A stretch of 64,000 nt of DNA from Herbaspirillum sp. RV1423 (GCF_000577615.1 NZ_CBXX010000001.1:186001-250000), one strand, 5' to 3'; positions 20,991-33,866 are shown, numbered from the stretch's first letter. Numbers and translations: made by a program. Notes: generated by a model from the sequence alone, not told the origin.

Positions 20991-22604
20991 CTACTCGCGG
21001 AACCTGGACGTGATCGGATAACGCCAGTCGCGCCCGAAAGCCCGGTGCGTGATGCGGATTCCGACCGGCGCCTGACGGCGCTTGTATTCATTGATCTTGA
21101 TCAGGCGCGTGATGCGCTCGATGTCTTCCTTCCGGTAGCCTGCCGCTTCGATCTCGCCGACGCTGAGATTCTCTTCCATGTACATCTGCATGATGCCATC
21201 GAGGATCTCGTACGGCGGCAACGAGTCCTGATCCGTTTGATCCGGACGCAGCTCGGCCGAAGGCGGCCGCGTCAGGATGCGTTCCGGAATGACTTCCGAA
21301 ATGCTGTTACGGTAAGCGCACAGGCGATAGACCAGCGTCTTGGCAATGTCCTTGATGACGGCAAAACCGCCGGCCATGTCGCCGTACAGCGTGCAGTAGC
21401 CGACCGCCATCTCGCTCTTGTTGCCGGTAGTCAGGACGATTGAACCGTACTTGTTCGACAGCGCCATCAGCAACGTGCCGCGGATGCGCGCCTGGATGTT
21501 TTCTTCGGTAGTGTCTTCTTTCAGGCCCTTGAATTCCGCGGACAAGGTATTGCGGAACGCCGAGAAGCAATCATTGATCGGTATTTCATCGTAGCGCACC
21601 TTGACGCGTTCAACCATGTCGCGCGAATCGAGCCAGGAAATATCCGCGGTGTACGGCGACGGCATCATGATTGCACGCACCTTGTCGGCGCCCAGCGCAT
21701 CGACCGCAATGGCCAGCGTCAGCGCCGAATCGACCCCTCCGGACAGGCCGATCAATACGCTCGGGAAACCGTTCTTGCCGACATAGTCGCGCACACCCAG
21801 CACCAGCGCCTGATAAACCTGCGCTTCGATCGACAGCGCCGGCGCCATCTTCGGATTGCGGATCTGCACGCCGTCGAACTCGACAATCTGCAAATCTTCC
21901 TGTGCATGCGCCAGGCTGGCGACCAGTTCGCCGGCGATGTCCATGACGAACGAATTGCCGTCGAAGATCAATTCGTCCTGGCCGCCGACCAGGTTGGCGA
22001 ACACCAGCGGCAACCCCTGTCTGGTCACATTGGCGCGCATCACATCCAGGCGCAGCAATTGCTTGTTCATGTGGTACGGCGAGCCGTTCAGGATCAGCAA
22101 GACCTGCGCACCGGCCAGCCAGGCCTGTTCCGGCGCACGCGGAAACCAGGTGTCTTCGCAGATGTTGACGCCGAACTTCGTGCCCTTGACGTCGAACACC
22201 AGCGGCGCGCCGTCGCCGGTGAAGTAACGCTTTTCATCGAACACGCTGTCGTTGGGCAATTCCAGTTTATGGTAAGTGCCGGCGATTTTACCGTTGAGCA
22301 GCACCGAAGCGGAGTTAAAACGCGCACCATCTTTGAGCGTCGGATGGCCGACGATCACATGCACATCTTTCAGCGCGGCCAGCTCGGCGGTCAGCGCTTG
22401 CAACGCTTCTTCGGTTTTTGCGTAGAATGCCTGACGCAGCAACAGGTCTTCCGGCGGATAGCCAACCAGCGACAATTCCGGCGTGAGGACGATGTCCGCG
22501 CCGTCCGCTGCCGCACGGCGAGCGAATTCGACGATTTTGTTGCGATTGCCCTGGATATCTCCAACCGTGCTGTTGATCTGGGCGATGGCGACTTTGACTG
22601 ACAT
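20991..22604 (-). CDS. nadE: glutamine-dependent NAD+ synthetase
   Basis: Two-domain cytoplasmic enzyme of 537 residues performing the last step of NAD synthesis (deamido-NAD + glutamine + ATP). The N-terminal nitrilase-type glutaminase (about 1-260) shows the Glu-Lys-Cys triad in TPELSLVGYPPEDLL, YHKLELPN and VNICEDTWF. The C-terminal synthetase has the ATP-PPase loop LSGGVDSALTLAIAVDALG. The start MSVKVAIAQINS at 22604 is the conserved beginning; longer in-frame leaders to 22850 run into the divergent neighbour and are unlikely. Confidence 0.97.
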   Translation of the reverse strand: MSVKVAIAQINSTVGDIQGNRNKIVEFARRAAADGADIVLTPELSLVGYPPEDLLLRQAFYAKTEEALQALTAELAALKDVHVIVGHPTLKDGARFNSASVLLNGKIAGTYHKLELPNDSVFDEKRYFTGDGAPLVFDVKGTKFGVNICEDTWFPRAPEQAWLAGAQVLLILNGSPYHMNKQLLRLDVMRANVTRQGLPLVFANLVGGQDELIFDGNSFVMDIAGELVASLAHAQEDLQIVEFDGVQIRNPKMAPALSIEAQVYQALVLGVRDYVGKNGFPSVLIGLSGGVDSALTLAIAVDALGADKVRAIMMPSPYTADISWLDSRDMVERVKVRYDEIPINDCFSAFRNTLSAEFKGLKEDTTEENIQARIRGTLLMALSNKYGSIVLTTGNKSEMAVGYCTLYGDMAGGFAVIKDIAKTLVYRLCAYRNSISEVIPERILTRPPSAELRPDQTDQDSLPPYEILDGIMQMYMEENLSVGEIEAAGYRKEDIERITRLIKINEYKRRQAPVGIRITHRAFGRDWRYPITSRFRE

Positions 22605-22670
22605 GATGGCGACAAGTAAGAAAATGACGAAGAGTAGAGGCAGGACACCCGAGCGAAGGAGCCGCACGCA

Positions 22671-23822
22671 GTGAACGCAGAGCTTCATTATCGCACGCGA
22701 ATCATTTCTTCTCTGGCAGAAATTGGCCAGCCGGCATGGGATGCGCTGCTTGCCGCACAGGCCGACGCGACGCCGTTTCTGTCCTACGCCTTCCTGCACG
22801 CCCTCCACGAAAGCGGCTCCGCGGCCAAGGATACCGGCTGGGAGCCGCAATACCTGACGTTATGGCAAGACGATGCGTTGAAGGCGGCGCTGCCGCTTTA
22901 CCTCAAATACCACTCCTACGGCGAATATGTGTTCGACTGGGCCTGGGCCGAGGCCTACGAACGCCATGGCCTGCCCTACTATCCCAAGCTGCTGTCGGCG
23001 ATCCCGTTCACGCCGGTGGCCGGCAGCCGCCTGCTGGCGCATGACGACCATGCGCGCCGGGCGCTGGTGCAGGCCTTGCAAGCGTTGCAGGAAACCGCGC
23101 AGACCTCCTCCACGCATGTGCTCTACCCGCCCGACGCCCAGGCGCAGACGCTGGCCGAAGCCGGCTTCATGCTGCGCAGCGGCGTGCAATTCCATTGGCA
23201 CAACGAAGGTTATCGCGACTTCGCCGAGTTCCTGTCGACGCTGGAACGCAAGAAGCGCAAGAACATCCTGGCCGAGCGCCGCAAGGTCAACGAAGCCGGG
23301 ATCACCTTCCGCCACCTGCGCGGCGGCGAGGCTGGCGAAGGCGACTGGCGCTTTTTCCATCGCTGCTATCGGCATACGTATGCCGCGCACCATTCGACGC
23401 CTTACCTGAACCTCGACTTTTTCCTGCGCATTGCCGCCGACATGCCGCAGCATCTGTTGCTGACCGTGGCCTGCCGCGACGGCAAGCCGATCGCCTCATC
23501 GCTCGTGGTGTACGATGACGAGTCGCTCTACGGCCGCTACTGGGGTGCGCTGGAAGAAGTGCCTTGCCTGCATTTCGAAACCGCCTATTACCAGCCGCTG
23601 GAATTCTGCATCGACAACAAGATCGCCTGGTTTGAGGGCGGCGCCCAGGGCGAGCACAAGATGGCGCGCGGCTTCCTGCCGCAAAAAACCTGGTCGGCGC
23701 ATTGGCTCGCGCATCCCTCGTTTGCCGACGCCGTCGAACGCTTCCTCGAACGCGAAGGCGGCGGCATCGACGACTACCTGAGCGAACTGAACGAGCGCAA
23801 TCCGTTTCGCTCGTGTGACTAG
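22671..23822 (+). CDS. GNAT-fold peptidoglycan-biosynthesis-like protein (COG3146/PF04339)
   Basis: A 383-residue protein of the FemAB/GNAT-like family PF04339 (COG3146). Family-like stretches are ATPFLSYAFLHALHESGSA near the N-terminus, YVFDWAWAEAYERHG, LERKKRKNILAERRKV in the middle, and WFEGGAQGEHKMARGF towards the C-terminus. The family is often labelled N-acetyltransferase, but no reaction is established to my knowledge. It is divergent from nadE (66-bp gap) and convergent with ppa, sharing a terminator. Confidence 0.85.
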   Translation: MNAELHYRTRIISSLAEIGQPAWDALLAAQADATPFLSYAFLHALHESGSAAKDTGWEPQYLTLWQDDALKAALPLYLKYHSYGEYVFDWAWAEAYERHGLPYYPKLLSAIPFTPVAGSRLLAHDDHARRALVQALQALQETAQTSSTHVLYPPDAQAQTLAEAGFMLRSGVQFHWHNEGYRDFAEFLSTLERKKRKNILAERRKVNEAGITFRHLRGGEAGEGDWRFFHRCYRHTYAAHHSTPYLNLDFFLRIAADMPQHLLLTVACRDGKPIASSLVVYDDESLYGRYWGALEEVPCLHFETAYYQPLEFCIDNKIAWFEGGAQGEHKMARGFLPQKTWSAHWLAHPSFADAVERFLEREGGGIDDYLSELNERNPFRSCD

Positions 23823-23840
23823 ACGTGGAGTCCAGACGCA

Positions 23841-23869
23841 AAAAAAAGCGCACCTTGGTGCGCTTTTTT
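23841..23869. terminator. bidirectional terminator between the GNAT-like gene and ppa
   Basis: A seven-A run, stem GCGCACC/GGTGCGC with a TT loop (23848-23863) and TTTTTT serve both convergent genes. Confidence 0.88.
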
Positions 23870-23883
23870 GTCGACGGACGAAA

Positions 23884-24420
23884 TTATTTGGCTTGCTTCT
23901 GATAGGCGGCGATGCCTGCCAGGATTTCGGCCTTGGCGGACTCAGGACCTTCCCAGCCGTCGATCTTGACCCATTTGCCTTTTTCCAGATCCTTGTAATG
24001 CTCGAAGAAGTGCTGGATCTGCTTCAGGCGCAGTTCGTTCATGTCTTCCGGCTTTTGCCAGTGCGTGTAGATCGGCAAGACCTTGTCGACCGGCACCGCC
24101 AGCAGTTTGGCGTCGACGCCCGACTCGTCGGTCATCTTCAACACGCCGATGGGTCGGCAGCGCACCACCACGCCCGGGAACAGCGGAAACGGCGTGATCA
24201 CCAGCACGTCGACCGGGTCGCCGTCTTCGGACAAAGTTTGCGGGATATAGCCGTAGTTGCACGGATAGTGCATGGCGGTGCCCATGAAACGGTCGACGAA
24301 AATGGCGCCGGTTTCCTTGTCCACTTCATACTTGATCGGATCGGCGTTCATCGGGATCTCGATGATCACATTGAAGTCGTTAGGCAGGTCGCGGCCGGAC
24401 GGGACGTTATTCAGGCTCAT
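23884..24420 (-). CDS. ppa: inorganic pyrophosphatase
   Basis: Family I soluble pyrophosphatase of 178 residues, hydrolysing PPi to drive biosynthetic reactions. The metal-binding signature [15 protein letters not shown] carries the conserved aspartates. Other family residues are in [21 protein letters not shown] and [13 protein letters not shown]. The length is normal. It has its own upstream region (24421-24522) separate from the hem operon terminator. Confidence 0.97.
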   Translation of the reverse strand: MSLNNVPSGRDLPNDFNVIIEIPMNADPIKYEVDKETGAIFVDRFMGTAMHYPCNYGYIPQTLSEDGDPVDVLVITPFPLFPGVVVRCRPIGVLKMTDESGVDAKLLAVPVDKVLPIYTHWQKPEDMNELRLKQIQHFFEHYKDLEKGKWVKIDGWEGPESAKAEILAGIAAYQKQAK

Positions 24421-24522
24421 GGTGCTTTCTCGTAAGGAAATGAAAGAATGGGGAAACCTCGAATTATAACGGCATTCAGGCCACTACCCCGAACATGCGC
24501 ACTATTGGACGCAGGCAAGATG

Positions 24523-24562
24523 AAAAACGCCGCCGGGTCCCGAAGGAGCGCGGCGGCATTTT
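24523..24562 (-). terminator. terminator of the hem operon
   Basis: On the minus strand the stem GCCGCCG/CGGCGGC, with a C/G-rich loop of about 15 nt, is followed by a run of five T (complement of 24523-24527). It lies 28 bp beyond the hemY stop. Confidence 0.7.
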
Positions 24563-24590
24563 CAAATGCGCTTGAGCAGGACAGAAAAGA

Positions 24591-25790
24591 TCAGCGGATT
24601 GCCGTCGCCAGCGCGCATTGCTTGTAATGCGCCGCAGCCTGTTCGTGCTGATCGAGCGCGTCGTGCAACTGGCCGAGGCTCAGATGGGACTCGCGCACGG
24701 TGCGCGGCTCAAGCGCATCGGACAGGGCCTGTTCCAGATGGCGCTGGGCCTTGCCCCACAGCTTCTGGCGCAGGCAGAACATGCCCAGCGTCAGCGCCAG
24801 CTCGGCATCGGTAGGACGTTTCGCCAGCCAGGCTTCGCAACGTTCGATCTGCGTCAGCAGCGCGGGCGAGCCGGCTTCCGCGGTCGAATCGCGATAGGCG
24901 CGGATCAGGCGGTCGTCCCAATCTGCCGCCAGCGCGCGTTCCAGCAAAGTGCGCGCCTCATCGTGCAAGCCGCGACTGCTGAAGGCATGGGCGGCGCGCG
25001 CGGCGATGTAGGGTTTCAGGCGATCGGCGTTGGGCACCTCGGCCCACAGACGGCGGATCGATTCGGCGTCGTGCGAGCGATCCGACAGCAAGGCGTCGTA
25101 GGCCATTTCGCGCAGGCGATTGGACAACGCCGGATGCAGCGCATTGCGCTTGTCCAGCGTCTGCACCAGACGCAGCACTTCAGGCCAGTTCTTGGCTTGC
25201 TGGTTGGCCTTGAGCGCCCACTGCAGCGCCTGGATGTGGCGCGTGCCGTTGGCATTGAGTTCATCCACGGTTTCCAGCGCGGCCTTGAACTGGTGGTCGT
25301 CGACCAGTAATTCCAGCGTGGTCATCAGGCGCGCCGCTTTCAAGCCGGCGTCGCCGTCGGTGCTGGCTAGCCAGATGTCGCGGCGCTCGATCTGGCGCAT
25401 GCGATGCGCGGCGCGCGCACCAACCAGCGCGGCAATGCCGGCGTTCTCCGGGAGTTCCGCGGCGCGCGTGGCGGCCTTCTCGGCATGGCCGAAACGGCCT
25501 TCAAAGAACGCTTTCAGGGAATCGCGCAACGCCTTGTTGCCGTCATTCTCACGCTTCTGCCGACGATACGCCATCACGCGTCCCGGCAGCTTTTGCGTCA
25601 GGCGCACGGCACGGATCACCACGTACAGCGAGATGAACAGGACAACAACGGCCAGCAGGAAAAAATTCAGCGACAAATCGACGCGGTACGGCGGATAAAA
25701 CAGCACGACGTTGCCTGGATTGAAGCGTGCCAGCACCGCCAGGCCGATGGCGGAGGCAAACAGGGTCAGAAGCCAGAGGAGAATTCGCAT
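24591..25790 (-). CDS. hemY: HemY, TPR-containing inner-membrane protein
   Basis: A 399-residue protein with two N-terminal transmembrane segments (about 1-25 and 40-62) followed by helical tetratricopeptide-like repeats facing the periplasm or cytoplasm. HemY_N-type sequence RFNPGNVVLFYPPYRVDLSLNFF is visible. It is the last gene of hemC-hemD-hemX-hemY. Its role is not settled; it is associated with porphyrin metabolism through its operon and is unrelated to the Gram-positive HemY oxidase. Confidence 0.9.
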   Translation of the reverse strand: MRILLWLLTLFASAIGLAVLARFNPGNVVLFYPPYRVDLSLNFFLLAVVVLFISLYVVIRAVRLTQKLPGRVMAYRRQKRENDGNKALRDSLKAFFEGRFGHAEKAATRAAELPENAGIAALVGARAAHRMRQIERRDIWLASTDGDAGLKAARLMTTLELLVDDHQFKAALETVDELNANGTRHIQALQWALKANQQAKNWPEVLRLVQTLDKRNALHPALSNRLREMAYDALLSDRSHDAESIRRLWAEVPNADRLKPYIAARAAHAFSSRGLHDEARTLLERALAADWDDRLIRAYRDSTAEAGSPALLTQIERCEAWLAKRPTDAELALTLGMFCLRQKLWGKAQRHLEQALSDALEPRTVRESHLSLGQLHDALDQHEQAAAHYKQCALATAIR

Positions 25791-25811
25791 ATAACTGTTC
25801 TGTCGCTTTGA

Positions 25812-26954
25812 TTAACGCCGGCTCTTGTAATTGCGCACCGCGTTGATGCTCTCGCTGAGCGTCGGCATCTGGATCGACAGGTTGCTGCCCTGGACTTGCT
25901 TCAACAACGCCTGCGTGGTTTGCACTTGCTTGGCGCGCGTGTCGAAGTATTTGGCGATGGTGTCCTGGGCGGCATTCAGGTCGTTACGGAAAGCGAACTC
26001 GTTGCGCGACAACAGCGCCAGACGCGCGTTGAGCAAACGCAGCTTGAGGTTTTCGCGGGCGTAGTATGCCTGGGTCGGCGACAGCAACAAGGCGTCCGGC
26101 GTATCGACGCTGCGGATGCGCACCAGTTGCTTCAGCTCGGTCCACATTTCGGCGCTGATGCTTTGCCATTTGTCCTGCGCATTGGCCACCCAGTCGCTGG
26201 CCGGCGCACCACCGGCAGTCTTCGGCGTCGCATGCACCGACGGTTTCTTGGGTTGGGTCACGGACACCACCGGTTTTTCGTCGGACAGCAAAGGCATGCC
26301 GTCGATCTGGCCGATGACGCTGTCCAGACGCACGGCGATGCCCGGCACGTCGACGGTCGGCAAGGCTTTCAGGCGATCCTGGTCGCGCGCGATGGCGCGG
26401 CGGATGGCAATGAATTGCGGCTTATCGGAACGCGACAGGCTCTTGTCCGCATTTTGCAGGGCGATCAGCGCGCCCTGAACGTTGCCGGCCAGTTCCAGTT
26501 GCTGGCTGGCGGTGGACAAGACCTCTTCGATTTCCGACAAAGCCCAGTCGTCGCGGTTCTTGGAAAGATCCTGATAGAGCTGCTCCAGCGCCAGTTGCTG
26601 GCTTTGCGACTCGGCCTGCTTGCTGTCGAGCACGCTGACCTTGGCCTGCAATTCCTTGGTGCTTTCCTGGACCGTCTTGAGCACGCTCTTGACTTCCGTA
26701 TTGGCTGCATCGCCGCTTTGCAGGCGGCGCGCCACCTCTTCGCGCAAGCCGCGAATCTCGACATGCGACGCCCACCACTGCGCCACCAGGACGATGGCGA
26801 GGATCGCAACAAGGACGGTCAACAGTCGCAGGCGCTTTTTCAGCACGCCGCTATCCGACGGGGTGAAGGCAGGAAGCACCGTGCTCGCCTGCAGTCCGGC
26901 ATCCGCTTTTGCGTCCGGCTGGTTCTGTTCGGGGGAGGATTGCAGTTCATTCAT
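25812..26954 (-). CDS. hemX: HemX, uroporphyrinogen-III C-methyltransferase-like membrane protein
   Basis: A 380-residue protein with one transmembrane segment (about 42-65: LRLLTVLVAILAIVLVAQWW), then a long coiled-coil (about 70-140) and a helical C-terminal domain. Despite the common database name it has no SAM methyltransferase motifs, so that activity should not be assumed. Its ATG at 26954 overlaps the hemD stop (ATGA), indicating translational coupling, and an in-frame extension to 27014 inside hemD is rejected for that reason. Confidence 0.9.
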   Translation of the reverse strand: MNELQSSPEQNQPDAKADAGLQASTVLPAFTPSDSGVLKKRLRLLTVLVAILAIVLVAQWWASHVEIRGLREEVARRLQSGDAANTEVKSVLKTVQESTKELQAKVSVLDSKQAESQSQQLALEQLYQDLSKNRDDWALSEIEEVLSTASQQLELAGNVQGALIALQNADKSLSRSDKPQFIAIRRAIARDQDRLKALPTVDVPGIAVRLDSVIGQIDGMPLLSDEKPVVSVTQPKKPSVHATPKTAGGAPASDWVANAQDKWQSISAEMWTELKQLVRIRSVDTPDALLLSPTQAYYARENLKLRLLNARLALLSRNEFAFRNDLNAAQDTIAKYFDTRAKQVQTTQALLKQVQGSNLSIQMPTLSESINAVRNYKSRR

Positions 26955-27733
26955 GGTCGGGATTGTAACGCGGCAATCAGACGTTCGTCGCCTGATCCGG
27001 TCAGGGTCACGCAAGAGAAACCCAGCAATTGCGCTGTTTCAGCGATCCTCGGGTGCGAAACGATCATTTTCTTACGTTGCAGTTTTACCACACACTGTTC
27101 TCCCAAGGTATCCGCCGTGATTTGCAGCAGGTTCCGCAGCGCTTCCGAACTGGTCACGATCCATTCGCTGTCGACGTCCAGCAATGCGCGCAATTGTCTT
27201 GTCCGTGCAGCATCCATTTGCGGTTGCCGGCGCCGGTAGGCGGTGAGGCATTCGACGTCGACTTCTTCGGCGCGCAGCATGTCTGTGAGGAAATCGCGTC
27301 CGGCCTGGCCGCGCACGATCAGCACGCGCTTGCCGCGCAGATTGTCGAGGTCGAGCGCCTTGAACAATTCCTCGGAATCCATGCGCTCACTGTTGTGCGG
27401 CGCGAAAATGCGGGCGTTGTCCTGGTTGATGCCATGGCGCTGCAAGGCCAGCCGGCTGCCCTCGCCCACAATACCGATGGCAACATCCTGCGGCCATCGG
27501 CCGATGAAATGGAACGCGGCATCGATGGCGTTCGGACTGACGAACACCACCATTGCATAACGTTCGAGCGCAGACAAGACGTCTTTCAGTTCGCCGTCGT
27601 CCGGCGCCGGCGCGATTTCCAGAAGAGGAAAAACCACCGGTTCGCGCCCGATGGCGACGACCAGTTCTGCAAACAGCCGGGCCTGCGCCAGGGGACGCGT
27701 CACGACTACTGGCCTGGAACCGAAGTCCGCCAT
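26951..27733 (-). CDS. hemD: uroporphyrinogen-III synthase
   Basis: A 260-residue cytoplasmic enzyme that closes hydroxymethylbilane to uroporphyrinogen III with inversion of ring D. The family is poorly conserved, but characteristic stretches are present: VVVTRPLAQARLFAELV at the N-terminus, FVSPNAIDAAF, and VTSSEALRNLL in the second lobe. The position directly after hemC and overlapping hemX by four bases is typical of proteobacterial hem operons. Confidence 0.93.
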   Translation of the reverse strand: MADFGSRPVVVTRPLAQARLFAELVVAIGREPVVFPLLEIAPAPDDGELKDVLSALERYAMVVFVSPNAIDAAFHFIGRWPQDVAIGIVGEGSRLALQRHGINQDNARIFAPHNSERMDSEELFKALDLDNLRGKRVLIVRGQAGRDFLTDMLRAEEVDVECLTAYRRRQPQMDAARTRQLRALLDVDSEWIVTSSEALRNLLQITADTLGEQCVVKLQRKKMIVSHPRIAETAQLLGFSCVTLTGSGDERLIAALQSRP

Positions 27734-27771
27734 GGCTCGCCCTCCAGAAATAATGGGTGAAAAGAAGCCGC

Positions 27772-28716
27772 TTATTCCGACTCCGCCTTACATGCCGCGA
27801 GGATCGCATCGGCGCCCTGCGCTTGCAGCAAATCCGCCACTTGCCGGCCTAGCGCTTGCGGCGCATCGGCGGCACCGCTGGCCTCGGCCGCGGCGATGCG
27901 CTTGCCGTCGGGTGTCGCCACCATGGCGCGCATGTGCATGCGTTCGCCTTCGACAGTGGCAAATGCCGCCAGCGGAATCTGGCAACTGCCGCCGAAGGTG
28001 CGCGACAAGGTGCGCTCGGCGGCGACGGCGCGCGCCGTCGCCTCGTGGTTCAGCGGCGCCAGCACGCGTTGCAGATCGGCGCGGCCGGCCAGTATTTCGA
28101 TCGCCATCGCGCCCTGCCCCGGTGCCGGCAGGCTTTGTTCCGGCTCGACGAAGGCGCGGATGCGTTGCGGCACACCCAGGCGCTTCAAACCGGCAGCCGC
28201 AAGAATGATGGCGGCATATTCGCCGCGATCGAGTTTGCCGAGACGGGTGTCGAGATTTCCGCGCAAGGGCTTGATCTCGAGTTGCGGATAACGCGCCGCA
28301 ATCAGCGCCTGGCGGCGCAGGCTGCTGGTGCCGACGACGGCGCCCGGCGGCAGTTGATCCAGCGAAGCGTAGTCGTTGGAGACGAACGCGTCGCGCGGGT
28401 CTTCGCGCTCCAGCACGCTGGCCAGCACAAAACCCTCCGGCAATTCCATCGGCACATCCTTGAGCGAGTGCACCGCGAAATCGGCACGGCCCTCCGCCAT
28501 TGCGACTTCGAGTTCCTTCACGAACAGTCCCTTGCCGCCGACCTTGGACAAGGTGCGGTCGAGAATCTGATCGCCGCGCGTGGTCATTCCGAGGATGGTT
28601 ATGCTGCACTGCGGATATAATGCCGCTAACCGGTCGCGTACATGCTCGGCTTGCCACATGGCGAGGCGGCTTTCGCGCGAAGCGATGACCAGCTTGGTGG
28701 GAGGAAATTCTTTCAA
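27772..28716 (-). CDS. hemC: porphobilinogen deaminase (hydroxymethylbilane synthase)
   Basis: First enzyme of the operon, joining four porphobilinogens on a dipyrromethane cofactor. Motifs include [31 protein letters not shown], and the cofactor-carrying Cys in [14 protein letters not shown] chose a TTG at 28716 ([16 protein letters not shown]), preceded by GGAAGAG, because the conserved domain begins just after it. The only in-frame ATG upstream (28794) would add 26 unlike residues. Non-ATG initiation is therefore likely but not proven. It is divergent from ppc. Confidence 0.93.
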   Translation of the reverse strand: MKEFPPTKLVIASRESRLAMWQAEHVRDRLAALYPQCSITILGMTTRGDQILDRTLSKVGGKGLFVKELEVAMAEGRADFAVHSLKDVPMELPEGFVLASVLEREDPRDAFVSNDYASLDQLPPGAVVGTSSLRRQALIAARYPQLEIKPLRGNLDTRLGKLDRGEYAAIILAAAGLKRLGVPQRIRAFVEPEQSLPAPGQGAMAIEILAGRADLQRVLAPLNHEATARAVAAERTLSRTFGGSCQIPLAAFATVEGERMHMRAMVATPDGKRIAAAEASGAADAPQALGRQVADLLQAQGADAILAACKAESE

Positions 28717-28881
28717 GACGGCTCTTCCGGTAGCCGCCGAGTCGCCTGTGAAGGCGCCCGGCGCATAAAACGATAAAAAAAGTGAGGCAAACAAGTGAGC
28801 CAGATTCTAGCACGCAGCACCACTGACCGTTCGACCTGCACGCCCGACTTTCTCCTCTGAAAACCGTAGCAATTGTTGATC

Positions 28882-31794
<2,913 letters not shown>

Positions 31795-31812
31795 TACGCG
31801 GCCAATGCAATT

Positions 31813-31848
31813 CCGGCATGCATCGACGCCCCGCCCGATGCATGCCGG
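31813..31848 (+). terminator. strong hairpin downstream of ppc
   Basis: Perfect 13-bp arms (CCGGCATGCATCG and its complement) with a 10-nt loop lie 19 bp past the ppc stop. No T-run follows, so it may act as an mRNA 3' stabiliser or a weak or rho-assisted terminator. Confidence 0.5.
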
Positions 31849-31947
31849 CCCGATTGCTGCAATCAGGAAAAACACGATAGCAAGTTTCGACGCGCCGACG
31901 CATCATCGATCACATAAGATGACGGCGCCTCTGTTACCGGAACCATC

Positions 31948-32880
31948 ATGAAACCCGCCGACCTGCTCCGCCTGCTCGCACTGTCCGCCATCTGGGGGGC
32001 CAGTTTTCTGTTCATGCGCATCGTGGTGCCGGAACTGGGCGCGATCAACACGGCCTTTTTCCGGGTGCTCTTCGGCGCCGCGGGCTTGGTGCTGATCCTG
32101 GCGGCGCTACGCGTGAAATGGCGCTTCCGGGGCAAGCTCGGCGCCGCAATGATGCTGGGTGCAATCAATTCGGGCATTCCGTTCGCGTTGTACAGCCTGG
32201 CGGCGAAAGTGCTACCGGCAGGTTATTCGGCCATCCTGAATGCAACGACGCCGCTCATGGGTGTGGTCATCGGCGCGTTATTTTTCGGTGACAAACTGAC
32301 GGGCCGTAAACTTGCGGGCGTCGCGCTCGGCCTGACCGGCGTTGCCGTCCTGACAAGGACCGGACCGCTGGCCTTCGACGCGGCGACCGTTTTGAGTGCA
32401 TCGGCGTGTTTGCTGGCCACCGCCTGCTACGGCCTGGCCGGGTTTCTCACCAAGCGCTGGATTACCGATCGCGGCGGCCTGGACAGCAAACTGGTGGCGT
32501 TTGGCAGCCAGTTGGGCGCGGTTACGCTATTGTTGCCGTTTTTTGCGGCCACGGCAGGTTTGCGTGGCGGTTCGCTGCATGGCAGTGCTGGTATATGGCT
32601 TGCTTTGCTGGCATTGGGGTTTGTTTGTTCTGCGCTGGCCTATATTTTATTTTTCCGGCTTATTGCCGATATAGGACCAGTCAAGTCGTTAACCGTCACC
32701 TTTTTGATTCCGCTGTTCGGGGTCTTGTGGGGATGGATGTTTTTGCAAGAACAATTGTCCTGGGCCCATGCCGCGGGGGGCATATTGATCGGGGCGGCAT
32801 TGTTGCTGGTGCTTGAGCCGGCTGCCACCAAAATGGTGGCAAAATCACAAGACAGAATCGATAAGCCGACGTCGGCCTGA
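31948..32880 (+). CDS. EamA/DMT-family transporter
   Basis: An inner-membrane protein of 310 residues with ten predicted hydrophobic segments in two EamA repeats. The first begins LLALSAIWGASFLFMRIVVPELGA and the second follows about residue 150. It belongs to the drug/metabolite transporter superfamily (RhaT/YdcZ-like exporters). The substrate cannot be inferred, and no regulator or pathway gene is linked. The start is ATG at 31948. Confidence 0.88.
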   Translation: MKPADLLRLLALSAIWGASFLFMRIVVPELGAINTAFFRVLFGAAGLVLILAALRVKWRFRGKLGAAMMLGAINSGIPFALYSLAAKVLPAGYSAILNATTPLMGVVIGALFFGDKLTGRKLAGVALGLTGVAVLTRTGPLAFDAATVLSASACLLATACYGLAGFLTKRWITDRGGLDSKLVAFGSQLGAVTLLLPFFAATAGLRGGSLHGSAGIWLALLALGFVCSALAYILFFRLIADIGPVKSLTVTFLIPLFGVLWGWMFLQEQLSWAHAAGGILIGAALLLVLEPAATKMVAKSQDRIDKPTSA

Positions 32881-32921
32881 ATCCGACGCGCGGCAGCAAA
32901 CACAACTAGGGGAAGTTCATC

Positions 32922-33845
32922 ATGGGTATCCGAAAAATCATCGCATCGCTCTGCCTCGCAGGGCTATGCGGACACCTCGTCGCCGCGCCGGCCCCGAAGA
33001 CGCCGCCGCCGTTGCCGCCTTTGCACACCCAGCGCGTATCGCTGACCAGCATCGACATGCCGGGCGGCAAAGCAACCGCCCTGTTCGGCTTCTGGTTCAA
33101 GGGCAAAGGCAAGGCCGAAAAAAAACCGACCATCATCGCCATGCATGGCTGCGGCGGCCTCTATAGCAGCGTCGGCAAGGAAAAAATCGAATTCACGCCG
33201 CGCCACATCGCCATGGCGCGCGCGCTGACCGATGCCGGCTACAACGTGCTGTTCCCGGACAGCTTCACGCCGCGCGGCCGCCGCTCGATCTGCCAGGAAA
33301 GCCTGCAGCAGCGCGAAATCAGCAGCGCCAATCGCCGCCTCGACGTGCAGGTCGCCCTGCGCTGGCTGGCGATGCAGGATGACGTCGACTACGCGCGCAT
33401 CGGCATGGTCGGCTGGTCGCACGGCGCTACCACCATCCTGGCGGCAATGAACCTGGCGCAGACCGATGTCGCCGTACGCAAGGTGCAGCCCAAGGCGGCG
33501 GTGGCGTTCTACCCGAGCTGCTCCTCGTACGCCAAGAACCGCACGCCCTACAAGCCGGCCGCGCCGATGCTGATCCTGATGGGAGAAAACGACGACTGGA
33601 CGCCGCCCGAAGCCTGCGAATCGCTGGAAAAGAAAATGCAGGACAGCGACACGCCGATCACGCTGCGTCTCTATCCCGACACCTATCACGACTTCGATGC
33701 GCCAGGCATGCCCATGCATGTGCGCATGGACATCCCCGGCGTCGGCAAGCCCGGCGCGGGCGTCACCAGCGGCGGCAACGCCGATGCGCGGGTCGAGGCA
33801 TATCGCGAGATGCTGAAGTTCCTGAAGGAAAAACTGGGAGACTGA
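32922..33845 (+). CDS. secreted dienelactone-hydrolase-family alpha/beta hydrolase
   Basis: A 307-residue hydrolase with a signal peptide (MGIRKIIASLCLAGLCGHLVAAPA). The fold signature includes IIAMHGCGGLYSS, the nucleophile elbow VGWSHGATTIL (Ser rather than the Cys of classical dienelactone hydrolase), a likely catalytic Asp in LMGENDDWTPPEAC and His in YPDTYHDFDAP. The substrate is unknown. A good SD (AGGGGAAG) precedes the ATG. It is probably monocistronic and is followed by a terminator. Confidence 0.87.
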   Translation: MGIRKIIASLCLAGLCGHLVAAPAPKTPPPLPPLHTQRVSLTSIDMPGGKATALFGFWFKGKGKAEKKPTIIAMHGCGGLYSSVGKEKIEFTPRHIAMARALTDAGYNVLFPDSFTPRGRRSICQESLQQREISSANRRLDVQVALRWLAMQDDVDYARIGMVGWSHGATTILAAMNLAQTDVAVRKVQPKAAVAFYPSCSSYAKNRTPYKPAAPMLILMGENDDWTPPEACESLEKKMQDSDTPITLRLYPDTYHDFDAPGMPMHVRMDIPGVGKPGAGVTSGGNADARVEAYREMLKFLKEKLGD

Positions 33846-33866
33846 AGCGATTTCCGCCCCCCTATG

